A DNA stretch of 64,000 nt from positions 2,988,501-3,052,500 of the forward strand of contig AP031351.1 of assembly GCA_037833965.1 (NCBI GenBank). The letters run 5' to 3'. This document shows, in pieces, positions 1 through 10,821 of this stretch. Position 1 is the stretch's first letter, and every line of letters starts with the position of its first letter. The position numbers were made by a program, and so were the translations under genes. The notes below the pieces were generated by a model. The model was not told the origin of the DNA and did no database searches. It saw only the letters and a list, made by a program, of their open reading frames with translations. This DNA is from Marchantia polymorpha subsp. ruderalis (lineage: Eukaryota; Streptophyta; Marchantiopsida; Marchantiales; Marchantiaceae).

Positions 1-51
1 ACCTAGTAAACTTTATCGAGAGGTAGCTGAATGCTCCTTTATCTGGTACAG

Positions 52-3000
52 GGAGGTGAAGGATATGCGCTGCATTGTATTCGTTGACAGAGTGGTCGGG
101 GCACTCGTTCTATCCAATTTAATAAATAGTATAAAGATTTTAGCTTTCCTCCGCTGCGAGTATCTTGCTGGTATCAACGGTGCTCTTGACGCCCCAACAC
201 GCACTTTCCAAGATCAAGTCATTCTGAATTTTCGAACGGGCAAGGTGTGTTCATCTACTTTCGATGGTAGATACACATGGAGGATCTGTCGCCACTGTTC
301 TTGACTTAGATCTAGTTGGTGGGTAATGCTTGAAGCTCAGTCCATAAATAAGTAATATACAATTTAACGTCGCGTGATTCTACTATTTTTTTTGCTAATT
401 TTTTTTTCTCCGTCCACAGCTCAACCTTTTGGTAGCTACAAACGTTGCTGAAGAAGGTCTCGATGTACAAGGCTGTCATTCCGTTGTTCGTTTCGACATC
501 TGTAAAACTGTCCGTAGCTATATTCAGTCTCGTGGACGAGCAAGGAGGCCTGGTTCCGATTACATTGTGTTTATGGAAAAGTAAGTCTTCGAATATGACG
601 TTTACACATGTATGCAACTCCTAGGAACTCAAAACATTCACACACATATAGATGATTACAAAGTGGGAATGAATGAGCTGATTTCGAAATAATATCAGTG
701 GCGGCGTTTTCAGTCTCCTGACCTCCCTGACAATTACAGGGGAAATGACAAGCAGAAGGAGGAGTTCAAAGCAATAGTGCAAAGTGAATCTAAAATGATA
801 GAATCTGCTCTAGATAGAGCAGGTGATCAGGTTACCCAGATCAAGCCTCCAACAGTTGTACCTGTCGAAGTTTTTCGTGTTCAAAGCACAGGGGCATCTT
901 TGACTACAGATTCCAGCATCGCTTTCATCTACCGATTTTGCTCGAAGTTACCTGGAGACAAGTAATTAACTTCTCACACCGTAGACCCCCTTGGTTCCAA
1001 ACTTCAACTTAGTATGTCCTCTTACTTTACATCGTCCGAGCATAGACTATTTGTTCATACACCTCCACCTTGCCTATGTTATGTTGCAGGTATTATACCC
1101 CAAGACCCGAGTTTATTTTTAGCGAAGAAGCGGACAAGATGCACATTTGCACTCTGAAGCTGCCACCGAATGCTACAATTCACGAGTTAGTTGGACCTAA
1201 AAGGAAAACAGCAGTGCTAGCAAAGCAAGTGGTTTGCCTTGAAGCTTGTAGGATGCTGCACACCCTGGGTGCTATCACTGACCATCTTCTTCCCGTCATC
1301 GATGATGGCAAAGTGGAGGAGGAAGATATAATGAACCTAAAAACGTTGAAGAACCGCGGAGCAGGTACGGATCTGCATTTGTTAACGTGGTTTTGGATTT
1401 TTTTTTGAGATTGACGCCGTTTTGTAAAGTACTCAGCAGAGAACTTGACGTTAATACTTAAACTCATTGTTCCAGGTACAACCAAGCAGAAAGAGCTCCA
1501 TGGCACAGTAGTCGCTACAAAACTGAGAGGATCCTGGGGTACCACAGATAAAGGGCACACGTTTCATGCGTACAGTCTTATCTTCTCTCCTGAGGAACAT
1601 GAAACAATCGTTTATGCCAATTTCGCATTTCTAGTTGAGACCAAACTGGACGATGATGTGGCAAGACTCGAAGTGGAATTAGCATTGAAGGCAGGAAAGA
1701 TGGGAAGAGCGAAATTTTATCCTGCTGGTGAAGTTGCCCTTACAAGAGAGCAGGTAAGCAAGAAGTGTTAGAGGCCCACATAATGCTTAACGTAGTATTT
1801 CAGTGAACACAAAGCCAGTTGATGGATCTGTAGAGAGGGTGACTATGGTTTGTGCAGCTTATTATTCTTGCAAGGGCAAAGCAGATTGGAATGATTCTAA
1901 ATCATTGCAATGTCGCCAGATGTAAAGAGTTTAATCACTGCCTTGTTTCGGAAACCTATTAACTCTTAACTTGCCCTGACAGATCAAAGACTGCAAGGAT
2001 AGCCAGGAACTTTTTTTCAATGGAATGTTCAGTAAGCTTGTAACTCGAGCTAGCAAAGGAGTCGCACTTGAACCAAGCAAAGGACTCGTCACCCTTACAC
2101 CCCACAAGTCTTTGGTGATTGCCACCGATGAGGATAGATCGCGTATATGGGACCAGAACAAGATGTATCTTCTCTTGCCCCTTCTTCACACCTTAGATGG
2201 GGTAAAAGTGGCTGATGCTATTTCTTCATCAGCTATATATGCTCAACCAGATATCGACTGGGAATGTGTAAGCAGAACTGCAGAAGCCGCTCGATCATTC
2301 AGGTCGATTTACACGCCTGCTGTAGGCAATTCTACAAGCATATCTGAGGAGGGTTTGGAGATTCAACCCCCTACGACCTCCCCACAAGTGGAAAACGGGA
2401 ATCTCAAGATGGCCTTTGGAGTAACTGCAAGGGTTTCCAAAATAGTCGATACCGTTGTCCTAACGGTTCACACAGGGATGCTCTACTGCATAACAAAAGT
2501 TTTACATAATAGGACTGCCAAGTGTCCCTTTCCAGAGAGCAATGAAAACGAAGACCAGAAATTCAGCTCTTACGGTGATTACTTTCGACAGAAGTAAGTT
2601 TTAGGAAGTAGTGATTTATTATATCTAGTAATGGTGTCTAATGAGCTTCACTTTGTGACTGTCATAATTTTTCAATTCTAAGACTCTCGATCACGAGATT
2701 GGTTTGAATCATAACTTTTTGTTTAAAATTACTTTCAGGCATAAACAGATCTTGCTCTATGCTGAGCAGCCCATGCTGCAAGCCAAACAAACTCATCGTC
2801 CGCGTAATCTTCTCGCCAGGAATTCTGTCAATGGGTCGGGTAAAGGTAATCCTCAAATGTTGTAAAAACAATGGAATTGCACGCAAACATTTATACTTTC
2901 TGATCTGCAATTTTTTATGAAATAGATTTGTTCGTAAAAACTCGATCATTTTAGCTTCTAGGTTATTTGAGTTGCATCACAGTTCACATGCTCTCTTGCT

Positions 3001-5763
3001 GGTTCTTTCTTTTTTCCAGGGAAGAAGAAATCCAAGGGTAACTCTGAAGAATCAGAAAATTGCTACATTGAACTTCCTCCAGAGCTCTGTATCGTCTTAG
3101 GAGTCTCTGATGCTGTTGTGCGATCAGCTTATCTCCTTCCTTCAGTTATGCATAGGCTCGATGCTGCTCTGGCAGCTAGTCAGCTGCGAGAGATGATAAC
3201 AAAGGACTTTCCACACCCGGTTATCCCAGTCATGCGGGTGAGCATCTTTCCATACAATTTACTGCCGAAACGTAGAGAAGCTAAAATCTAGTCGTGCTAA
3301 CATAGATTGTTTAGGGGTTCAATTGCAAATGCAGAGTTGTAATGTAGTATTTGTGTTTCACTTGATCATGTAGATTGTGGAGTCTTTGACAACACTGAGA
3401 TGCCTGGAGGAATTTTCTCTTGAGGGTTTGGAGCTCCTGGGGGATTCATTCTTGAAATATGCCTGGAGCAAAAGTTTGTTTCTCACGCATCATGAGAAAC
3501 ATGAGGGTCAATTATCTGCCAGACGTTGTCGCGAAATCTGCAATGCAAAACTTCACGACTTGGCATTAAGGCGTGACCTGCCTGTAAGCTCCTAGCTGTT
3601 GCCTTCGTTGACTTTGGTTTACTCTACTATTGGTCATACTAGAATTGCTGCTTTGGACATATATATATCTGCTGTTTACAAATATATTGACATATACTAT
3701 CAAAGTTTTACGTGAAGGGACCTTGTTACCGTCAAGTTTGTGATAAAATACTCTATTTGTGATTCAGCAATATATCCGCGACGAGGTCTTCGATCCAAGC
3801 CGCTGGGTTCCTCCAGGAATGCATTGCCCCAAAATACTTCTTTGTCGCTGTGATTTGAAAAACCTCAATCACGATCAGACAGAAGATGCAGAAGATGACG
3901 AGAAACCGAAGCAAATCCAAAAGGTTGTGAAGATTGGTAAAAGTTGTGCCAATGGTCATCGTTGGTTATGCTCCAAGACCATCTCTGATGTCGTGGAAGC
4001 ACTCATCGGTGCCTACCTAGTGGATAGCGATGATTCTGGAGCTCTAAATTTCATGACCTGGGTAGGGATGGAGGTCAAAGTAGAGCAGGCATTGGTAGAT
4101 AGAGCCAAGGGCTACACAGCCTGTGATCCTACAGTCAACGTTGGTGCTGACTTAAAAGGGCTTGAAGTTCGTTTGAATTACTCTTTTATCAACAAGGCAC
4201 TACTAGTGGAAGCCATAACTCATGCTTCTCATCAAGAGCTCAAAGGAGGCTTTTGTTATCAGGTACTTCAGTACGTTTCACTTTTGAGTTATAGAACGAA
4301 ACTTTAGGAATAACGAGGTCCATTTACTATATTCACTCTGTCATCATAATGTAATATAAACATTTACTTTATTATAATAGAGTGAATATAGTAAATGGAC
4401 AACGTTGTTGCTAGAGCAGCATTGATTAGAAATGTACTGTAATATACATTCGCGGAGAGACTAATGAAGCTATTGGAGCTCACTCGTCCGTATCGTTCAG
4501 TGATGTACTGCATTTGGATAGAGCAACAACGTTCGAAGTTTATGGTCACATATCTATTTTCTGTAGGATAAGAAGTAGTTTCCATCATTATTCAGGTTCT
4601 TACAGTGAGTGAATTGCAATGTTAATACCCTTTTAAACGTTTGCACCATGCAACAGAGGCTGGAGTTTCTAGGAGACGCTGTGCTGGACTATCTCATCAC
4701 AAGACATCTGTACTTTTCACATCCTGGTTTGACTCCTGGCCGGTTGACGGACCTTCGCTCAGCTGCGGTGAACAACGAGTGCTTTGCTCGCATTGCAGTG
4801 AAACATTGCCTGAACAAATACCTGAGGCACGGATCTGGTTTTCTCCTTAAGCAAATTGAGGAGTTCGTGCAAATCATTGAGCAGTCCGGTGAAATCCAAA
4901 AGACCTCATCGTTTGGCTGGGATGGAGTGAAAGGACCGAAGGTAAGTTCACCATCTGAGGTTCGTAATTCTGGCGCAAAATTACAGTAACTTTGCTGATG
5001 TAAACGAGAATTTTGCATCTTTACAACTGTGGAGATGGTGCACTTATTGCAGGTTCTGGGAGATCTGGTCGAGAGCATAGCTGGAGCTATTCTTGTGGAC
5101 ACAGGCTTCGACTTGGAAACAGTGTGGGTTGTCATGAAGCCTTTACTTAGTCCAATTGTCACCCCGGAGACTCTTCCTCTCCATCCTGTCCGAGAGCTGC
5201 AAGAACTATGCCATCTCAAAGACTACAGTGTGGTATTAAATGTGGAGCAAGAGAATAAAATGTCTCGGGTTACCATTGACGTTAGTATCGGAGACAAGAC
5301 TCTATCTGCCACTTCATGTCAAATGCAGAAGAAGACTGCGCAGAAGGATGCTGCACAGCAAATGCTTGCTCTACTTAAGGTACATTTGTCGCTTGTGGTG
5401 AGCTCTCATGGTTTGCTAGGTTCTTTGGTATGTAATGTGATTAACTTTATAGTGCTCTAACTGCAGATTGAAGGTATATGGCACCCCTGGAAAGCCACAG
5501 TGGTTGAATGTCCTCATACTCCAGCGAAAGTGGTGGAGCAACCATTTGTGCCTCCTGGTTATAAGCGAAAGCTTGACAAGATACGTGAGGCAGAGACTCG
5601 TGAGGAGAAGAAAGTGAAAGTCACGTTTGAAGCTCCACAGGATTTGAATTTTGTAAATCCTCAAGAAAACGTCAACATGTCCTGTAGTGCCGTTCTGCTC
5701 TGCTCAGATGAACATCGGAAAGAGATAGAATCGGAAGGTCAAACGGTTGTAGTACCTGCCTGA
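52..5763 (+). CDS. DCL4: Dicer-like ribonuclease, DCL4 type (3' part; gene starts upstream of window)
   Basis: Cuts long dsRNA into small interfering RNAs. Thirteen exons read in one continuous frame: 52–244, 420–580, 740–961, 1090–1364, 1476–1753, 1983–2593, 2739–2845, 3020–3237, 3374–3583, 3768–4262, 4657–4941, 5053–5379, 5467–5763 (about 1226 codons). Visible in order: the end of the helicase C-terminal domain (LVATNVAEEGLD, IQSRGRARRPGSDY), the Dicer dimerisation domain, a PAZ region (about 2400–3237), RNase IIIa (ELLGDSFLKYA plus DVVEALIGAYLVDS), RNase IIIb (RLEFLGDAVLDYL plus LGDLVESIAGAIL) and one dsRNA-binding domain (5053–5379). The acidic catalytic residues of both RNase III domains are present. 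The RNase IIIa signature reads EGLELLGD where EGL replaces the usual ERL. DCL4 rather than DCL1–3 is inferred from remembered similarity, for example KGPKVLGDLVES. The last exon carries basic clusters and no second dsRBD. Confidence 0.9.
4318..4400. repeat. Pre-miRNA-like hairpin in a DCL4 intron
   Basis: The intron 4263–4656 separates the exon ending at CYQ from the exon encoding the RNase IIIb signature. In it, bases 4318–4339 are the exact reverse complement of 4379–4400 (22 bp). Pairing continues inward with a few mismatches to a loop near 4355–4363, so the whole 83 nt folds back. A second, weaker inverted pair follows directly: 4401–4412 with 4522–4533 (12 bp). It could be a primary miRNA, a siRNA hairpin or a short foldback transposon. 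Confidence 0.75.
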
Positions 5764-8534
5764 CCGGGCTCTCTCGTTCTATTGGAGAGTTTCTACGGCA
5801 GGAATTTGTCAAAAGTGGGTTTAAGGAGCCGTGACAATTTTGTAGATATTGTCTCTTTGCTCCCAGGGAATATTCAGGCAATGAGCTAAGAGTTGTGACA
5901 AGGATGGCCAATCCAATTCTCACTTTTAACAACTTGTATCTAGAGGAATATTTAGTGCTTCGAGAAAATCAGAACAGTAGACGTTTGAGAGGTGAGGAGT
6001 CCTCATTACCCACTAGTCCTTTACAGCTCTCAAGAGCTCAAACTCCCCCACTCACCTACTGTAATGTACATATTAATCACGAACAATACACAAAGTTTTA
6101 CACCGCATGGTGATCTCAGTTTTGGTGACCTTCATTCGAATGACCTTATTGTACATCTAGATATGTGTCTGATTCACCATGTACACCATGCATGGTGTAC
6201 ATGGTGAGTCAATGAGTTCCAGGGTACTCGAGCGCAAAAAAATGCATGGTCTTCTTAGCGAGTCAGCCCACAGTTGTTCAGTATCAGTGACCGGGCCGAT
6301 TTTGCATGAGGTATGGCTTGAGCAAATCCATAGCGTAGTCAGTGTTCTTATCGTAAATAAAACTAATACCCACTCCGGTTTGTACAAGGCAGTACTTGTC
6401 TGGCTCAGCAAAGTTAGTTGAGTTCATGATCAATTCGTGCCATTGCTGCTTGAGTACGCTGGGTTATAATATATATGAAATGTTGCGGATGTAGACATTG
6501 CAGTCTTTATTACATTGGACAAGATGGGAAATTCTCGCTAACCTCGTTCAACGGTGCATAGATGCGAAATGCTCTGTGCACTTATTTTAAATTCAAAAGT
6601 TACAGAGAAGTCCTCTGTTTTCTGTTTAGGCTGGTTAAATCATATGCTACCTCACACTAGCCCGTCAAAGGCACCAGGTTGCTGGTTTCAGTTCATAGCA
6701 TCAAGGAAGGACATAAGACGAAAAGCATACGAGCTCTAGGCATCGGCAGTTTGGTCTGGAGGTCAATGCACACAGCCATTGCAGTACTTGGAGTGAGAAA
6801 TGTCCCAAGATTCTCCAAGAATCTCCTCTGACATCAAGATTTGCGTAAGGAATGCATTGATTTATTTACAGCGCTGTAGTGCTCACCTTACCTCATCCAG
6901 CCAAATTGGCTTGTTCCCACCAGTGTTTCCAATTAACAAGCAACAGAAGGCTTGTTTGTCGGTTTTTATGTGCATGCAAGCGTTTAACTCACTGTAACTC
7001 AAGTACAGCGATTGTCGATTGGGATGAAAGTTAGGACTTTCCATCATACGAAGCAACGTACTGGAATTGGTACGCTCTCCCGACACAAAAACAACACTGG
7101 ATGCTTTAGCGCATGGCGATGTGAAGTAGGTGCTAGTCGTCCTGAGGAGGCCAGAAGAAGACGGCATCGGTTCGAGCCTATGGAAGTCACGGTGGTTGCA
7201 CTTTTAGTACTTATACCGGAATGGAATGACGCCAGCTGTTATGAATCGCGAGATTGAGTTCGTACAGTAGCAGGAACAGGACATGCATAGATCTCTAACT
7301 CCATAGACGGAACATAAATTTTAACGTTTTCCATCCAGCTTGGAAAGGCGAGATGAAGGGGGAGGAGACCTGGAGGGCTGTCGTAAGATTGAAAAAGGAA
7401 AAAGGACACGAGCAGGAGCTTGAAAGTTAGAACGCACTCTCTCTCATCAGCCAGATGAATCGAGTCGAGTAACGTCCTTCGCCCCTGCTTGTACTCTTCG
7501 AAAATTCCGTGGATTCGATCCGCATCGATGCTCTTTGCGCATGGGGAATGTTAAGGCGGCGTGATTATCTGCCTTACCTCCAAGCAACGACGTACATCAT
7601 TAAGTTACGTTGTTCGTTGTTGCTGGATCTTAATCCATCCAAGACTCATGACGGAAATCAAGAAAGTGTAGAATACATTCAGTTGATTGAAGATTAATGA
7701 AAAACTGCAAACTTCTCTCCACATTTTGTTTTTTACCATCAACTCTTCTACCTTCACTTTGTTCCCTCATATGCGTCGACTTTCTTGCTATGTATGGTAG
7801 TTTGGAAATGAGTAAATGCAGCTGACGAACGAGCATACCAAAAATAAAGTCAATGATAATTTTCAATACTTGGCCCGTTGATCTCGCTTATGGTAGTATA
7901 TATCTTGCAATCTGGTACGCCTCACGTATAATGCTCCCTCCCATTCAGTTGATAAGAAAATGATTTGTATTGTTATATTTGTTGAGAGCACCAAACTATC
8001 ACCGATAACAACCCAAAGTGTTCAAAGTGTGTCATCGTTTTTGCAAGGTCGACCAATTTGGAAATACGAAAATGTCATCCCAATCAATTTTGATCGTCGT
8101 CTGCAAAGATAGAGACAGCTAGAGGAAGGAAAGTTTGCGGGTAGCTGAATAAGCCAAATGAATGAATGGTGACTCAGTTGATTTCGCACTACGAGTGTTG
8201 CCAACTATGTTCAAAATGTGCCGCAGTACTTTCGCTTGTGCCACCTGACCACACTCGTGAACGTGTCAACCATTTGTTTGCCGTGGCGTAAGAAACTTTC
8301 CGAAACGACCCACCTGCAGGGTGCAGTCAAGCCTTTGAATCTCTCGTCTACCACAGAGGAGGTGGATATTGCAGGTCGGAAGACTGTACGGAGGCGTGCC
8401 CGAGTGCCGCCCTTGAGGAGAGTGTCCTGGCTCGAACGAAAAAGGCGAGCGCAAACTTTCAACCAGGTGGATAGACATTCCGGAACGAGTCATACCAGGA
8501 CCTCGTCTGGGACCCTGGCACTGGCATTGTTGGC
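5764..8534. other. DCL4 3' flank and intergenic region
   Basis: No convincing gene. The first few hundred bases after the TGA are probably the DCL4 3' untranslated region. Open frames here are short and lack splice-compatible partners or family similarity. The one clear structure is the palindrome at 6170–6211. From about 8200 the sequence becomes GC-rich and grades into the LEAFY upstream region. Confidence 0.5.
6170..6211. repeat. 42-bp near-perfect palindrome downstream of DCL4
   Basis: Bases 6175–6206 form a perfect 32-bp palindrome with no spacer, centred between 6190 and 6191 (half site CACCATGTACACCATG). One mismatch further out, pairing extends to 6170–6211. It lies about 400 bp past the DCL4 stop codon. 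It can form a cruciform in DNA or a tight hairpin in RNA. Confidence 0.9.
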
Positions 8535-10821
8535 ATGTTGCCAACGAGACCGAGGATCTTCCTGCTCAGTTTAGGGTGCAATCAGACTGCCTCGACGAGA
8601 CAGACGCGCCTTTCAGTCCATGCGTCTCGCTCGCTCGCTCGTTCGGATCTGTTCGCCTGCTGCTGGCTGGCGCCATGGATCTTCCCGGTCGGCACGCAGA
8701 GCAGAGGACCAAGAGTTCCAACGCAGAAGAACACATCGAGGCCCGAGATTCACGCCACGAACGATCTTCATCGACACCGGGATTCATTGCATTTCCATCA
8801 TCATCATCATCATCATCGAGCAATGTGCGCCCCCCGCCCTCCCTCTCTCCCGAACGAGCACCGAGACCTCACTCCGAAGAAGAGCATGGCGCAGCACCGT
8901 CACGGATCCCGGCCGTCGGAGCAGTGCCCTCGGCGGATCACCTCTTTTCGCTCTTTGTCCCCGCCCTGTCCGTCCAGACTGTCCGCCTGCCTGCCTGCCC
9001 GCCCGCCCGCCCGCCCGAGGGGTGGGTGGCCCCCCGTGGGTCCGGCCCCGAGCCGAGCGCGACTCTCCTCCGTCCCGAACGAAGACACACAAGAGCGACT
9101 GCGGGGCCAGGGGGGGGCCCCGCGGGTGCTGGTGGTGGACCGGGCGCGAGGGGGCGACCTGGGACAGGGACAGGGACAGCAGAGTGCAGAGCGCGCAGGA
9201 GTACCGGTACCCTAGTGAGCGAGCGAGCGAGCGAGCGATCGATACAAATAGAACTGAGCGAATCGGGACATGTCCGGCTCCAGGCTCGCTCCCGCGCCGT
9301 CAGGGCTCGGCCAGAACACGTGGCAGGATAGTGTACTGTACCTTCGAGCCATGCCAGATGAGATGAGCGGAGAGAGGACGCACGCTGTACGAAGGATAAG
9401 AAAGAGTACGGGCCCGGCCACGGGAGTTCCCGCCCGCGTGACGGCGCTCCCCGCCCTTCCCCAGCCCCCGGAGCTCCGCCCGCCGGGACTTCCCGATGCC
9501 GGACGATGCATGGGATCTTCCCCCGCCTCCGGGCCGCGCCGCGACGCCAGACGTTACCGGGCCGCCCCCCCGCGCCCCCGTAGTAGTAGCCTCGTCCGCT
9601 GCTGCTGAGTTACCGATTTGCCCTACCCGCTGGTTCATGCAGAACCGGTATCATTGCGGTCACGCATGGAAATTTGACGAGGCCGGGAATTAGTAATATT
9701 TTAGCGAAGCGAGCGGGGGCCCCTATTCTACCTCGTCGGCCTGTAAGGAGGAGGAGGAGTGAATCCGGGTGTAACTCTGTGTGGGCTGCGAGAGCTGCTG
9801 AGAGCAAGTGACAGTGGCCGAGGGCGAGGCACAGTAGACAGCAGACCGATTCATTTCCGGCCGCGAGTAAAAAAGAAGGCTCTGGCACGAGGACGAAGAA
9901 GCAGAAGTAGAGAGAGAAAGAGAAGAGAGAGCTCGGTTGGGATCAAGAGAGGCCTCGAAGCCATCCATTCATTCATTCACCCACCCATCCATCATCATTA
10001 TCGTGTCCAGGTCGGAACCGATAAATTTTCATCATCGTCGTCGTGTTTATGTCTTGGGAAAGTGTCCGTTTCTTTGCTCTCTCGTGGCTGTGTCGTCGTC
10101 GCGCTATCGGTGTGTGCACGAGCCGCATTGGCTGGCTGCCGGAACTCTGTCCCCTCCTGGCCCTGGCAATATTTCGTCGACCAGACTGTGTCGTCTGTGC
10201 AGCTTGAAACTCCGGGCCTCCGAGCGCGCCCGGTCGTTGCGACGAAGGAATTGAACGTAGTGGGCGCTAGAATTCCGGTTAAGGAACTGGGGCGGGGAGG
10301 GACAGGAAGAAACTGAAGAACAAGAAGACGGTAAGGACAGGCCAGGGCAAGGAAAGTGCGAGCTGTGAGGTAAGGCAAAGGAAACGTAGGTCTGGAGTCG
10401 CAGGACAGGAGCCATTGTGACAGGTGCAAGAAGAAGAAGAAGAAGGAACGAACGAACGACGGGAGCGCGAAGCGTTCAGGGCCGAGGAACGGGAAAGAAG
10501 GTGTTGACCAGTAGAAAACCCTAATTGGCGAGTTTTACAAAGGGAGGGAAAGAGTTGGACAGGGCGAAGGGTTGTAGCTTGATGAAACGGACTCTGGGAG
10601 AGGCCTGGAGCAGCAGGTAGGATTGAGGGGGAAAATTGGCTGCGGAATCCAGGGGAGACGCGGGCCGAGTTGGAGGACGAGGTCGACATTCTTGAGGGTT
10701 TTTGCGGATTAATTTTCGAGGGGTTTTTCGCGTAGAGGTTCAAGCGTTAGAGGAGGAGAGGGAAAAGAGAATTAGAGTTGCATGTTGATCAGGGAGGCTG
10801 GATTTCTTCTGGGACTCGCGG
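8535..10821 (+). promoter_or_regulatory. GC-rich upstream region and probable 5' leader of LEAFY
   Basis: This block is GC- and CpG-rich and low in complexity. It has (CTCG)n near 8625–8641, an ATC run at 8798–8816, (GAGC)n at 9217–9237 and (GAA)n near 10427–10443. Several overlapping long frames exist in all phases on both strands, the usual result of high GC and scarce stops, and none resembles a known protein. An ATG at 10782 opens a 65-codon frame that overlaps the LEAFY start codon in another phase. The transcription start cannot be placed from sequence alone. Confidence 0.5.

Noticed and set aside
8535-9366. Three overlapping plus-strand frames of about 226–251 codons, one with a polyhistidine run
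   Set aside because: The His run is just the ATC microsatellite read in one phase; all phases are open because of high GC. Judged as leader or promoter DNA.
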